Shown here: piece after piece, positions 11,505 to 25,068 of the stretch | Position numbering within the stretch: position 1 is the first letter of the stretch | Layout of the letters: each line of letters opens with the position of its first letter | Origin: Symsagittifera roscoffensis | Lineage: Eukaryota; Xenacoelomorpha; Acoela; Convolutidae | Length of the DNA stretch: 64,000 bases | Reading direction: 5' to 3' | NCBI RefSeq assembly: GCF_963678635.1 | Contig: NC_087065.1 | Span: forward strand, 67,673,374-67,737,373 | Position numbers and translations under genes: made by a program | Notes under the pieces: model-generated | Database searches by the model: none | Seen by the model: the letters and a program-made list of their open reading frames with translations, nothing else | What the model was told of the DNA's origin: nothing

Positions 11505-12475
11505 AAATAACAAAAAAAGTGCCATAAACATCAAAATTAAGTCAACAAAAGTTGGTGCTATGGCATAAAATAGGTAGTTTTGTTGGGAAATCCACCAGAC
11601 ACTAGAATGATAGGGGTAAAACTAAAAACAAACAAATTGGTACAAAATTCGGTTGAAACAACTAAAATTTGGGGTAATAGTCAAAAATATCAAAAAAGTG
11701 CCATAAACACCAAAATTAAGTCAACAAAAGTTGGTGCTATGGCATAAAATAGGTAGTTTTGTTGGGAAATCCACCAGACACTAGAATGATAGGGGTAAAA
11801 CGAAAAACAAACAAATTGGTACAAAATTTGGTTGAAACAACTAAAATTTGGGGTAATAGTCAAAAATATCAAAAAAGTGCCATAAACACCAAAATTAAGT
11901 CAACAAAAGTTGGTGCTATGGCATAAAATAGGTAGTTTTGTTGGGAAATCCACCAGACACTAGAATGATAGTGGTAAAACTAAAAACAAACAAATTGGTA
12001 CAAAATTCGGTTGAAACAACTAAAATTTGGGGTAATAGTCAAAAATATCAAAAAAGTGCCATAGACACCAAAATTAGAGGTAAGTCATTAAAAGTTGGTG
12101 GTATGGACAAAAATAGGTAGAGTAATGTTGGGAAAGGCACCAGGCACTAGAAAGTTGGGGGTAAGATGAAAAAACCCGAAATGGGTATAAATTTGGGTAA
12201 AGATAACGAAAATTAGGGGTAAGAGTCATATAAAGCAAAAAAGTGTCATAAACACCAAAATTAGTGGTAAGTCAACAAAAGTTAGGGGTAAGGCCTAAAT
12301 TAGGCAGAGAATTGTTGGTAAAGGCACCACACATTAGAAAGTTGGGAGTAAGACCAAAAACAACGAAATTGGTATAAATTTGGGTAAAAATAACGAAAGT
12401 TAGGGGTAAGAGTTAAAAATAGCAAAAAAGTGCCGAAAAACACCAAAATTAGGGGTAAAACCACAAAAGATAAGT
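11505..12475. repeat. 179-bp minisatellite, array B
   Basis: Same monomer as array A. It starts abruptly inside the acidic part of the zinc-finger reading frame of unit 1 (after the DDDIQSSS codons), so the junction removed the 5' part of that gene. Confidence 0.9.
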
Positions 12476-12845
12476 AGATGACTAAAATGTTTTTATTTTT
12501 AGCTCCTTTTCAACAATTATAGAGATAAGGCAAAACCAACCTTTTTCTAAGGTGTTTTTGGCCATCAGTTGCTCTTCTATTTTTTGGTTTTTATTTCAGG
12601 TCGAAGTTTTTTTGATTCGTTTTTTTTTTTCAAATCAAAGATTTTAGTGCCTCTCAGTTCACCCTGAAAGTTCACAGGGCTATCCAGGACCGCCAACGAG
12701 GAGGCGGGCACCATCGGTCCCAAAAAACGTATTTGGCTTTTTTTCAAAAAAATTTTTTGTGAGAAAGCTTTTTTTGGAACTTTAAGTTCTCTTTTTTTTC
12801 GAAGCCAAGGCTTTCTCTTTTTTTAATGATATAAATATTAAACAA

Positions 12846-13470
12846 CAATTAACTGCAAAAGGTGAGTTGTAGACAACTAAGCCCCTCCTAGCACAACTAA
12901 GGCTTTTGGAGGCACAAAGTCAAAAACAACTCACCCAATCACTCAACTAAACTCCTCCTAGCACAACTAAGGCTTTTGGAGGCACAAAGTCAAGTGATCA
13001 AAATCAATATACGGCAACAACAACAATCAACTGCAAATGATGAATTGTAAACAATCAAGCCCCTCCTATCACAACTAAGGCTTATGGAGGCACAAAGTCT
13101 TAAACAACTCACCCGATCACTCAACTAAGCCCCTCCTAGCACAACTAAGGCTTTCGGAGGCACAAAGTCAAGTGATCAAAATCAATATACGGCAACAACA
13201 ACAATCAGCTGCAAATGATGAATTGTAAACAATCAAGCCCCTCCTATCACAACTAAGGCTTATGGAGGCACAAAGTCTTAAACAACTCACCCGATCACTC
13301 AACTAAGCCCCTCCTAGCACAACTAAGGTTTTTGAAGACACAAACTCAAGTGATCAAAATCAATATACGGCAACAACAACAATCAACTGCAAAGGATGAA
13401 TTGTAGACAACTAAGCGCCTCCTAGCACAACTAAGGCTTTTGGAGGCACAAAGTCAAGTGATCCAATCAT
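12846..13470. repeat. Hairpin-bearing ~180-bp repeat, array 2
   Basis: Nearly base-for-base copy of array 1, displaced by 4206 bp. Confidence 0.85.
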
Positions 13471-13617
13471 TATACTGCACGAAAATGAGTTACTGTATTT
13501 GAAGACAAAATGAAAAAATTTTAGCAAGTTAATTCATGAAGTCGCGTGTTCAATAATTCACTGCTTAAAAGTTTTTGAAAATTCGTTGCAAGAAGTTTTC
13601 ATTTAGATTACAAGGCT

Positions 13618-15704
13618 TCACCATATGTTGGGAGCTCCCTGAGAGATCCAGCGGTCTATCTGCTCAAAGATAGCTCGAGCTTGATCAAGGGTCATCTGGA
13701 TCTCATTGTCCTCCGGGCGAGTAATTGCTGCTCGCAAACTGAATTTGATACCCATCGGTTTCTTGCGGTATATTTTTGCGAGGTACAAGCGACCTGCAGT
13801 ATTCAAAGTGTATCTCTCAGTCGGCCTTCGAGGCCGATTTTTGATGAAAAGAGCAATTTTACCAGCTGTTGGCAGGCTCTTAGCTGCTGATTCCTGCTCC
13901 TGGGATGGGCATCTTTCACGCTTAACAAGGGACATTGTCTCATCTTCACTTTCGCCATTACCATCGACTTCCTCATTTTCTTTCTCATCTTCTCCGATCT
14001 CGAGTGTTTCATCTTGCATCTCGTCGTCCTTTTCTTCTTTTAAGATGTCCATTGAAGCAGAGGTTACAGCTGCTTCTTGAATGGCTCCTGGGTGTTCGAT
14101 CTTTAGACTGGCTCCCGGTTGTTCGCCTTGTTCAATGGCTCGTGGTTGTTCCGAGAACTTCTTAAGGTCCTTGTTGATAAGCAGAGTCATGTGTGCACTA
14201 TTTTTGGCCTTGTCTCTGGCCACTTCATAGTGCATTGAGGCCACGCCGCGCGAGTGACCCATTGCTTGATCAATAGATCTTATTTGGCGAGGTTCGGAAA
14301 TGTTTTCTAACCAATACGAGTTCAAAATTTTCCTAACTTTGTTCGAATCAAAGTTCTCAACATCAACGCTGTACTGATTTTGAATCGTCCTCTGGTAATT
14401 TTTTGTCCTCGACTCCAACTGGTAGAGCGAGGGATCTTATAAACCTGTTGGGCAGAAGAGGAACTTCTCATCTCCCTGCCCTTTTAGCTCTCGTATGTAA
14501 ATATATACTTCGAGAAAGTCCTTCTCATATTGCAACATGGAGAGAAACTTTTTCCCTTCGAACTTGAAATTTTTGTGGCTCTGTGACAGCTCTCTTGCAA
14601 TTTCAAGGTCGGTTTTCTCCTCTCCATCATCTCCAAACTCCGAGGGAAGCAACTCGAAAGTATATACATAAGTTTCGTCATCATAAATCATTCGGTAGAG
14701 ATAATCTTTGTGAAGTCGGTAAATCGTCCCTGCTCGTGCTCCGTTTGAGATTATGAGCAAAGCAATCAAATTATGCTGAATTGTCCGAAGCTTTTGGTCG
14801 CTCACTTTTTTGCCGGTCAAGGCTGCTTCAAGAAATTGAACAATCTCTTTCCTCAATATTTCAAGTTCTTTCATCGATGGCAGCTTTTTGGCTTCTCTTT
14901 CATTGTATGTAGTTTTCTCATTTTTGAGATTCGGTTTAATGCCTTGATTCTGTCTTGAATTGTTTTCTCATTTAATCTGCATCCCAATTCCGTTTCATCT
15001 CCTCCTAACTTCAGGTGAACAAATTTTACAAATTTTTGGAGATCGCCCAACAAATTTTGCTTACTCGACGCTTTGTTCACAACTCCTGGGTAGGAGTTCA
15101 CCCAGTCTCTTATTTTTGTCAAATCCCTGAATTCATTGGTTTGCTTTATGCAGTCACTTAGTTTGCGTTTCTTTCCGTCAATGTTTTGATGGGTGAATGT
15201 TATTTGCTCATTCAGTTCGTTTTCTGTCAATTTGGACTGCTTGAACGTCAGCATGCTCGAAAAATCCAGTCCTGGTCTGTTAAATTCGTGGAGCTCACTC
15301 GGTTAGTTATCAATGGGCTTTTCTGAAATGAATTCGGGCAAGTCAGTAAATTTCCGAACAATAATTCGGAAATCTTGGTGGCTAGAATTATGTTGTCTTG
15401 GTCGTTGATAGAGTTGTTTGCAGTTCTCCTGGGTGCAGAAATATCTTTTTTCCAAGTTTTCGACTTAATTGTTGTTCTGAAGAAGCTGAATTTAGTGAAG
15501 TGCATTCAGGTCCTTCTTTGGCATGTTCTTCAGGTTATGTTCAACGCGTAGGTGCCTCAACAAGTTCGGAGCTCTCGTGGAGTTTTTGTTAGGGCACACT
15601 CTGCATCTATAGAGTCCATTTAAAGGTTTAGTTTTCGTTGATTTATCCTTTCTCTCACTCGGTTTCTCTTCTTCCTCGTCTGAGCTTGACTGTATGTCGT
15701 CATC
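13618..15704 (-). pseudogene. Unit 2: zinc-finger/tyrosine recombinase, broken
   Basis: Displaced 4206 bp from unit 1 and almost identical to it over the whole unit, including all four lesions. Differences are a handful of single bases and a 3-base deletion at the MLT(E)FKQ position. The near-identity shows that the 4.2-kb duplication is recent. The recombinase nucleophile Tyr and arginine box are present. Confidence 0.8.
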
Positions 15705-15711
15705 ACAAAAT

Positions 15712-16310
15712 AACAAAAAAAGTGCCATAAACATCAAAATTAAGTCAACAAAAGTTGGTGCTATGGCATAAAATAGGTAGTTTTGTTGGGAAATCCACCA
15801 GACACTAGAATGATAGGGGTAAAACGAAAAACAAACAAATTGGTACAAAATTGGGTTGAAACAACTAAAATTTGGGGTAATAGTCAAAAATATCAAAAAA
15901 GTGCCATAGACACCAAAATTAGAGGTAAGTCATTAAAAGTTGGTGGTATGGACAAAAGTAGGTAGAGTAATGTTGGGAAAGGCACCAAGCACTAGAAAGT
16001 TGGGGGTAAAATGAGAAACCACGAAATTGGTATAAATTTGGGTAAAAATAACGAAAATTAGGGGTAAGAGTCATATAAAGCAAAAAAGTGCCATAAACAC
16101 CAAAATTAGTGGGAAGTCAACAAAAGTTGGGGGTAAGGCCTAAATTAGGCAGAGAATTGTTGGTAAAGGCACCAGACACTAGAAAGTTGGGGTAAGACGA
16201 AAAACAACGAAATTGGTATAAATTTGGGTAAAAATTACGAAAATAGGGGTAAGTTAAAAATAGCAAAAAAGTGCCAAAAAACACCAAAATTAGGGGTAAA
16301 ACCACAAAAG
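15712..16310. repeat. 179-bp minisatellite, array C
   Basis: Shorter array with one nearly perfect monomer and diverged edge copies. This accounts for most of the length difference between the 4.2-kb and 3.55-kb units. Confidence 0.85.
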
Positions 16311-16684
16311 ATAAGGAGATGACTAAATTGTTTTTATTTTAAGCTCCTTTTCAACAAATTTAGAGATAAGGCAAAACCAACCTTTTTCTAAGGTGTTTTT
16401 GGCCATCAGTTGCTCTTCTTCTATTTTTTGGTTTTTATTTCAGGTCGAAGTTTTCTCGATTCGTTTTTTTTTTTCAAATCAAATATTTTAGTGCCTCTTA
16501 GTTTACCCTGAAGTTTCACAGGGCTATCTAGGACCGCCAACGCGGAGGCGGGCATCATCGGTCCCAAAAAACTTTTTTGGCTTTTTTTTTCTTTTTTGTG
16601 AGAAAGCTTTTTTTAAACTTCAAGTTCTCATTTTTTTTTCGAAGCCAAGGCTTTCTCTTTTTTTAATGATTTAAATGTTAAACA

Positions 16685-17020
16685 ACAATTAACTGCAAAA
16701 GGTGAATTGTAGACAACTAAGCCCCACCTAGCACAACTAAGGCTTTTGGAGGCACAAAATCAAAAACAACTCACCCAATCACTCAACTAAGCCCCTCCTA
16801 GCACAACTAAGGCTTTTGGAGGCACAAAGTCAAGTGATCAAAATCAATATACGGCAACAACAATCAACTGCAAAAGGTGAATTGTAGACAACTAAGCCCC
16901 ACCTAGCACAACTAAGGCTTTTGGAGGCACAAAATCAAAAACAACTCACCCAATCACTCAACTAAGCCCCTCCTAGCACAACTAAGGCTTTCGGAGGCAC
17001 AAAGTCAAGTGATCCAATCA
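16685..17020. repeat. Hairpin-bearing repeat, array 3
   Basis: Two ~180-bp repeats with the same CCTCC/GGAGG hairpins. Some copies carry CCCCACC in place of CCCCTCC, which weakens the stem. Confidence 0.8.
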
Positions 17021-17168
17021 TTATACTGCTTGAAAATGAGTTACTGTATTTGAAGACAATATGAAAAAATTTTAATAAGTTAATTCATGAAGTCGCGTGT
17101 TTATTAATTCACTGCATAAAAATGTTTGAAAGTTCGTTGCAAGAAGTTTTCATTTAGATTACAAGGCT

Positions 17169-19260
17169 TCACCATATGTTGGGAGCTCCCTGAGAGATCC
17201 AGCGGTCTATCTGCTCAAAGATAGCTCGAGCTTAATCAAGGGTCATCTGGATCTCATTGTCCTCCGGGCGAGTAATTGCTGCTCGCAAACTGAATTTGAT
17301 ACCCATCTGTTTCTTGCGGTATATTTTTGCGAGGTACAAGCGACCTTCAGTATTCAAAGTGTATCTCGCAGTCGACCTTCGAGGCCGATTTTTGATAAAA
17401 AGAGCAATTTTACCAGCTGTTGGCAGGCTATTAACTGCTGCTTCCTGCTCCTGGGATGGGCATCTCACGCTTATCAAGGGATATTGTCTCATCTTCACTT
17501 TCGCCATTACCATCGACTTCCTCATTTTCTTTCTCATTTTCTCCGATCTCGAGTGTTTCATCTTGCATCTCGTCGTCCTTTTCTTCTATTAAGATGTCCA
17601 TTGAAGCAGAGGTTACAGCTGCTTCTTGAATGGCTCCTGGGTGTTCGATCTTTAGACTGGCTCCCGGTTGTTCGCCTTGTTCAATGGCTCGTGGTTGTTC
17701 CGAGAACATCTTAAGGTCCTTGTTGATAAGCAGAGTCATGTGTGCACTATTTTTGGCCTTGTCTCTGGCCACTTCATAGTGCATTGAGGCCACGCCGCGC
17801 GAGTGACCCATTGCTTGATCAATAGATCTTATTTGGCGAGGGTCGGAATTGTTTTCTAACCAATACGAGTTCAAAGTTTTCCTAACTTTGTTCGAATCAA
17901 AGTTCTCAACATCAACGCTGTACTGATTTTGAATCGTCCTCTGGTAATTTTTTGTCCTCGACTCCAACTGGTAGAGCGAGGGATCTTATAAACCTGTTGG
18001 GCAGAAGAGGAACTTCTCATCTCCCTGCCCTTTTAGCTCTCGTATGTAAATATATACTTCGAGAAAGTCCTTCTCATATTGCAACATGGAGAGAAACTTT
18101 TTCCCTTCGAACTTGAAATTTTTGTGGCTCTGTGACAGCTCTCTTGCAATTTCAAGGTCGGTTTTCTCCTCTCCATCATCTCCAAACTCCGAGGGAAGCA
18201 ACTCGAAAGTATATACATAAGTTTCGTCATCATAAATCATTCGGTAGAGATAATCTTTGTGAAGTCGGTAAATCGTCCCTGCTCGTGCTCCGTTTGAGAT
18301 TATGAGCAAAGCAATCAAATTATGCTGAATTGTCCGAAGCTTTTGGTCGCTCACTTTTTTGCCGGTCAAGGCTGCTTCAAGAAATTGAACAATCTCTTTC
18401 CTCAATATTTCAAGTTCTTTCATCGATGGCAGCTTTTTGGCTTCTCTTTCATTGTATGTAGTTTTCTCATTTTTGAGATTCGGTTTAATGCCTTGATTCT
18501 GTCTTGAATTGTTTTCTCATTTAATCTGCATCCCAATTCCGTTTCATCTCCTCCTAACTTCGGTGAACCAATTTTACAAACTTTTGGAGATCGCCCAACA
18601 AATTTTGCTTACTCGACGCTTTGTTCACAACTCCTGGGTAGGAGTTCACCCTGTCTCTTATTTTTGTCAAATCCCTGAATTCATTGTTTTGCTTTATGCA
18701 GTCACTTAGTTTGCGTTTCTTTCCGTCAATGTTTTGATGGGTGAATGTTATTTGCTCATTCAGTTCGTTTTCTGTCAATTTGGACTGCTTGAACTCCGTC
18801 AGCATGCTCGAAAAATCCAGTCCTGGTCTGTTAAATTCGTGGAGCTCACTCGGTTAGTTATCAATGGGCTTAAACTTTTCTGAAATGAATTCGGGCAAGT
18901 CAGTAAATTTCCGAACAATAATTCGGAAATCTTGGTGGCTAGAATTATGTTGTCTTGGTCGTTGATAGAGTTGTTTGCAGTTCTCCTGGGTGCAGAAATA
19001 TCTTTTTTCCAAGTTTTCGACTTAATTGTTGTTCTGAAGAAGCTGAATTTAGTGAAGTGCATTCAGGTCCTTCTTTGGCATGTTCTTCAGGTTATGTTCA
19101 ACGCGTAGGTGCCTCAACAAGTTCGGAGCTCTCGTGGAGTTTTTGTTAGGGCACACTCTGCATCTATAGAGTCCATTTAAAGGTTTAGTTTTCGTTGATT
19201 TATCCTTACTCTCACTCGGTTTATCTTCTTCCTCGTCTGAGCTTGACTGTATGTCGTCAT
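17169..19260 (-). pseudogene. Unit 3: zinc-finger/tyrosine recombinase, broken
   Basis: Same organisation as units 1 and 2, but a different subfamily. It keeps the FK codons before the IDN stop (absent from units 1-2) and has a 2-base deletion near 17465 that frameshifts the acidic region. A CAA-to-TAA change at 17232 creates a further stop. Another frameshift near 18560 breaks the helical region. It shares the FCPTGL stop, the IDN stop and the ALH stop with units 1-2. Confidence 0.78.
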
Positions 19261-19264
19261 CACA

Positions 19265-19870
19265 AAATAACAAAAAAAGTGCCATAAACATCAAAATTAA
19301 GTCAACAAAAGTTGGTGCTATGGCATAAAATAGGTAGTTTTGTTGGGAAATCCACCAGACACTAGAATGATAGGGGTAAAACGAAAAACAAACAAATTGG
19401 TACAAAATTGGGTTGAAACAACTAAAATTTGGGGTAATAGTCAAAAATATCAAAAAAGTGCCATAGACACCAAAATTAGAGGTAAGTCATTAAAAATTGG
19501 TGGTATGGACAAAAGTAGGTAGAGTAATGTTGGGAAAGGCACCAAGCACTAGAAAGTTGGGGGTAAAATGAGAAACCACGAAATTGGTATAAATTTGGGT
19601 AAAAATAACGAAAATTAGGGGTAAGAGTCATATAAAGCAAAAAAGTGCCATAAACACCAAAATTAGTGGTAAGTCAACAAAAGTTGGGGGTAAGGCCTAA
19701 ATTAGGCAGAGAATTGTTGGTAAAGGCACCAGACACTAGAAAGTTGGGGTAAGACGAAAAACAACGAAATTGGTATAAATTTGGGTAAAAATTACGAAAA
19801 TTAGGGGTAAGTTAAAAATAGCAAAAAAGTGCCAAAAAACACCAAAATTAGGGGTAAAACCACAAAAGAT
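19265..19870. repeat. 179-bp minisatellite, array D
   Basis: Nearly identical to array C, displaced 3557 bp. Confidence 0.85.
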
Positions 19871-20239
19871 AAGGAGATGACTAAATTGTTTTTATTTTTA
19901 GCTCCTTTTCAACAAATTTAGAGGTAAGGCAAAACCAACCTTTTTCTAAGGTGTTTTTGGCCATCAGTTGCTCTTCTTCTATTTTTTGGTTTTTATTTCA
20001 GGTCGAAGTTTTCTCGATTCGTTTTTTTTTTCAAATCAAATATTTTAGTGCCTCTTAGTTTACCCTGAAATTTCACAGGGCTATCTAGGACCGCCATTGC
20101 GGAGGCGGGCATCATCGGTCCCAAAAAACTTTTTTGGCTTTTTTTTTCTTTTTTGTGAGAAAGCTTTTTTTAAACTTCAAGTTCTCATTTTTTTTTCGAA
20201 GCCAAGGCTTTCTCTTTTTTTAATGATTTAAATGTTAAA

Positions 20240-20575
20240 CAACAATTAACTGCAAAAGGTGAATTGTAGACAACTAAGCCCCACCTAGCACAACTAAGGC
20301 TTTTGGAGGCACAAAATCAAAAACAACTCACCCAATCACTCAACTAAGCCCCTCCTAGCACAACTAAGGCTTTTGGAGGCACAAAGTCAAGTGATCAAAA
20401 TCAATATACGGCAACAACAATCAACTGCAAAAGGTGAATTGTAGACAACTAAGCCCCACCTAGCACAACTAAGGCTTTTGGAGGCACAAAATCAAAAACA
20501 ACTCACCCAATCACTCAACTAAGCCCCTCCTAGCACAACTAAGGCTTTCGGAGGCACAAAGTCAAGTGATCCAAT
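20240..20575. repeat. Hairpin-bearing repeat, array 4
   Basis: Copy of array 3, displaced about 3.56 kb. Confidence 0.8.
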
Positions 20576-20725
20576 CATTATACTGCTTGAAAATGAGTTA
20601 CTGTATTTGAAGACAATATGAAAAAATTTTAATAAGTTAATTCATGAAGTCGCGTGTTTATTAATTCACTGCATAAAAATGTTTGAAAGTTCGTTGCAAG
20701 AAGTTTTCATTTAGATTACAAGGCT

Positions 20726-22816
20726 TCACCATATGTTGGGAGCTCCCTGAGAGATCCAGCGGTCTATCTGCTCAAAGATAGCTCGAGCTTAATCAAGGGT
20801 CATCTGGATCTCATTGTCCTCCGGGCGAGTAATTGCTGCTCGCAAACTGAATTTGATACCCATCTGTTTCTTGCGGTATATTTTTGCGAGGTACAAGCGA
20901 CCTGCAGTATTCAAAGTGTATCTCGCAGTCGACCTTCGAGGCCGATTTTTGATAAAAAGAGCACTTTTACCAGCTGTTGGCAGGCTATTAACTGCTGCTT
21001 GCTGCTCCTGGGATGGGCATCTCACGCTTATCAAGGGATCTTGTCTCATCTTCACTTTCGCCATTACCATCGACTTCCTCATTTTCTTTCTCATTTTCTC
21101 CGATCTCGAGTGTTTCATCTTGCATCTCGTCGTCCTTTTCTTCTATTAAGATGTCCATTGAAGCAGAGGTTACAGCTGCTTCTTGAATGGCCCCTGGGTG
21201 TTCGATCTTTAGACTGGCTCCCGGTTGTTCGCCTTGTTCAATGGCTCGTGGTTGTTCCGAGAACATCTTAAGGTCCTTGTTGATAAGCAGAGTCATGTGT
21301 GCACTATTTTTGGCCTTGTCTCTGGCCACTTCATAGTGCATTGAGGCCACGCCGCGCGAGTGACCCATTGCTTGATCAATAGATCTTATTTGGCGAGGGT
21401 CGGAATTGTTTTCTAACCAATACGAGTTCAAAGTTTTCCTAACTTTGTTCGAATCAAAGTTCTCAACATCAACGCTGTACTGATTTTGAATCGTCCTCTG
21501 GTAATTTTTTGTCCTCGACTCCAACTGGTAGAGCGAGGGATCTTATAAACCTGTTGGGCAGAAGAGGAACTTCTCATCTCCCTGCCCTTTTAGCTCCCGT
21601 ATGTAAATATATACTTCGAGAAAGTCCTTCTCATATTGCAACATGGAGAGAAACTTTTTCCCTTCGAACTTGAAATTTTTGTGGCTCTGTGACAGCTCTC
21701 TTGCAATTTCAAGGTCGGTTTTCTCCTCTCCATCATCTCCAAACTCCGAGGGAAGCAACTCGAAAGTATATACATAAGTTTCGTCATCATAAATCATTCG
21801 GTAGAGATAATCTTTGTGAAGTCGGTAAATCGTCCCTGCTCGTGCTCCGTTTGAGATTATGAGCAAAGCAATCAAATTATGCTGAATTGTCCGAAGCTTT
21901 TGGTCGCTCACTTTTTTGCCGGTCAAGGCTGCTTCAAGAAATTGAACAATCTCTTTCCTCAATATTTCAAGTTCTTTCATCGATGGCAGCTTTTTGGCTT
22001 CTCTTTCATTGTATGTAGTTTTCTCATTTTTGAGATTCGGTTTAATGCCTTGATTCTGTCTTGAATTGTTTTCTCATTTAATCTGCATCCCAATTCCGTT
22101 TCATCTCCTCCTAACTTCAGGTGAACCAATTTTACAAACTTTTGGAGATCGCCCAACAAATTTTGCTTACTCGACGCTTTGTTCACAACTCCTGGGTAGG
22201 AGTTCACCCTGTCTCTTATTTTTGTCAAATCTCTGAATCCATTGGTTTGCTTTATGCAGTCACTTAGTTTGCGTATCTTTCCGTCAATGTTTTGATGGGT
22301 GAATGTTTTTTTGCTCATTCAGTTCGTTTTCTATCAATTTGGACTGCTTGAACTCCGTCAACATGCTCGTAAAATCCAGTCCTGGTCTGTTAAATTCGTG
22401 GAGCTCACTCGGTTAGTTATCAATGGGCTTAAACTTTTCTGAAATGAATTCGGGCAAGTCAGTAAATTTCCGAACAATAATTCCGAAATCTTGGTGGCTA
22501 GAATTATGTTGTCTTGGTCGTTGATAGTTGTTTGCAGTTCTCCTGGGTGCAGAAATATCTTTTTTCCAACTTTTCGACTTCATTTTTGTTCTGAAGAACC
22601 TGAATTTTGTGAAGTGCATTCAGGTCCTTCTTTGGCATGTTCTTCAGGTTATGTTCAACGCGTAGGTGCCTTAACAAGTTCGGAGCTCTGGTGAAGTTTT
22701 TGGTAGGGCACATTCTGCATCTATAGAGTCCATTTATAGGTTTAGTTATAGTTGATTTATCCTTACTCTCACTCGGTTCCTCTTCTTCCTCGTCTGAGCT
22801 TGACTGTATGTCGTCA
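20726..22816 (-). pseudogene. Unit 4: zinc-finger/tyrosine recombinase, broken and chimeric
   Basis: The recombinase half matches unit 3 closely and has the same 2-base deletion near 21022 and the same TAA at 20789. The zinc-finger half instead matches unit 6: it reads ALHKIQVL where units 1-3 have a stop. The same codon changes near 22230 (TCTCTGAATCCATT) occur in unit 6. The switch lies between about 22140 and 22230. The 5' end is cut at the same base and fused to minisatellite as in units 1-3. Confidence 0.78.
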
Positions 22817-22824
22817 TCACAAAA

Positions 22825-23280
22825 TAACCAAAAAGTGCCATAAAGATCAAAATTAGGGTTAAGTCAACAAAAGTTAGTGCTATGGCATAAAATAGGTAGA
22901 GTTTTGTTGGGAAAGGCACCAGGCACTAGAAAGTTGGGGGTAAAATGAAAAACCTTGAAATTGGTATAAATTTGAGTAAAAATAACGAAAATTAGGGGTA
23001 AGAGTCATATAAAGCAAAAGAGTGCCATAAACACCAAAATTAGTGGTAAGTCAATAAAAGTTGGGGGTAAGGCCTAAATTAGGCAGAGAATTGTTGGTAA
23101 AGGCCTAAATTAGGCAGAGAATTGTTGGTTAAGGCACCAGACACTAGAAAGTTGGGGGTAAAACGAAAAACAACGAAATTGGTATAAATTTGGGTAAAAA
23201 TAACGAAAATTAGGGGTAATAGTTTAAAAAAATGTGCCAAAAACTGCAAAATTAAGGGTAAAACCACAAAAGATAAGGAG
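22825..23280. repeat. Minisatellite, array E (diverged)
   Basis: Diverged 179-bp-type monomers. A 34-base segment (GGCCTAAATTAGGCAG and following) is duplicated in tandem at 23069-23130. Confidence 0.8.
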
Positions 23281-23574
23281 ATGACTAAATTGTTTTTATT
23301 TTTGGCTCCTTTTCAATAAATTTAGAGATAAAGCAATACCAACATTTTTCTAAGGTGTTTTTGGCCATCAGTTGCTCTTCTTCTATTTTTTGGTTTTTAT
23401 TTCAGGTCGAAGTTTTCTCGATTCGTTTTTTTTTTCAAATCAAATATTTTAGTGCCTCTCAGTTCACCCTGAAATTTCACAGGGCTATCCAGGACCGCCA
23501 ACGGGGAGGCGGGCACCATAGGCACCAAGGGTCTCAAAAAACCCTTTATATATTATATAAATATTAAACAACAA

Positions 23575-24020
23575 TTAACTGCAAAAGGTGAATTGTAGAC
23601 AACTAAGCCCCTCTAGCACAACTAAGGCTTTTGGAGGCACAAAGTCAAAAACAACTCACCCAATCACTCAACTAAACCCCTCCTAGCACAACTAAGGCTT
23701 TTGGAGCCACAATGTCAAGTGATCAAAATCAATTTACGGCAACAGCAACAATCAACTGCAAATGATAAATTGTAGACAACTAAGCCCCTCCTATCACAAT
23801 TAAGGCTTATGGAGGCACAAAGTCATAAACAACTCACCCGATCACTCAACTAAGCCCCTCCTAGCACAACTAATGCTTTTGGAGGCACAAAGTCAAGTGA
23901 TCAAAATCAATATACGGCAACAACAACAATCAACTGCAAAGGATGAATTGTAGACAACTAAGCCCCTCCTAGCACAACTAAGGCTTTTGGAGGCACAAAG
24001 TCAAGTGATCCAATCATTAT
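23575..24020. repeat. Hairpin-bearing repeat, array 5
   Basis: Same ~180-bp repeat type, with more substitutions than arrays 1-4. Confidence 0.8.
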
Positions 24021-24164
24021 ACTGCACGAAAATGAGTTACTGTATTTGAAGACAATATGAAAAAATTTTAGCAAGTTAATTCATGAAGTCGCGTGTTCAA
24101 TAATTCACTGCTTAAAAGTTTTTGAAAATTTGTTGCAAGAAGTTTTCATTTAGATTACAAGGCT

Positions 24165-25068
24165 TCACCATATGTTGGGAGCTCCCTGAGAGATCCAGCG
24201 GTCTATCTGCTGAAAGATAGCTCGAGCTTGATCAAGGGTCATCTGGATCTCATTGTCCTCCGGGCGAGTAATTGCTGCTCGCAAACTGAATTTGATACCC
24301 ATCTGTTTCTTGCGGTATATTTTTGCGAATATATAGCTGATTTTTGATGAAAAGAGCAATTTTACCAGCTGTTGGCAGGCTAATAACTGCTGCTTCCTGC
24401 TCGTGGGATGGGTATCTTTCACGCTTATCAAGGGACAATGTCTCATCTTCACTTTCGTCATTACCATCGACTTCCTCATTTTCTTTCTCATCTTCTCCGA
24501 TCTCGAGTGTTACAGCTGCTTCTTGAATGGCTCCTGGCTGTTCGATCTTTAGACTGGCTCCCGGTTGTTCGGCTTGTTCAATGGCTCGTGGTTGTTCCGA
24601 GGACTTCTTAAGGTCCTTGTTGATAAGCGGAGTCATGTGTGCACTATTTTTGGCCTTGTCTCTGGCCACTTCATAGTGCATTGAGGCCATGCCGCGCGAG
24701 TGACCCATTGCTTGATCAATTGATCTTATTTGGCGAGGGTCGGAAATGTTTTCTAACCAATACGAGTTCAAAATTTTCCTAACTTTGTTCGAATCAAATT
24801 TCTCAACGTTGTACTGATTTTGAATCGTTCTCTGGTAATTTTTTGTCCTCGACTCCAACTGGTAGAGCGAGGGATCTTACAAACCTGTTGGGCAGAAGAG
24901 GAACTTCTCATCTCCCTGCCCTTTTAGCTCTCGTATGTAAGTGTATACTTCGAGAAAGTCCTTCTCATATAGCAACATGGATAGAAACTTTTTCCCTTCG
25001 AACTTGAAATTTTTGTGGCTCTGCGACAGCTCTCTTGCAATTTCAAGGTCGGTTTTTTTTCTCTTTAG
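24165..25068 (-). pseudogene. Unit 5: 3' part of the recombinase only
   Basis: Contains the C-terminal block, acidic region, MGHS..HYEV box and the FCPTGL stop. It then ends within the DLEIARELS codons at about 25060, where a T run (GGTTTTTTTTCTC) joins directly to the hairpin repeat. It also lacks a block near 24330 and part of the acidic region. The zinc finger and arginine box are absent. Confidence 0.75.
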
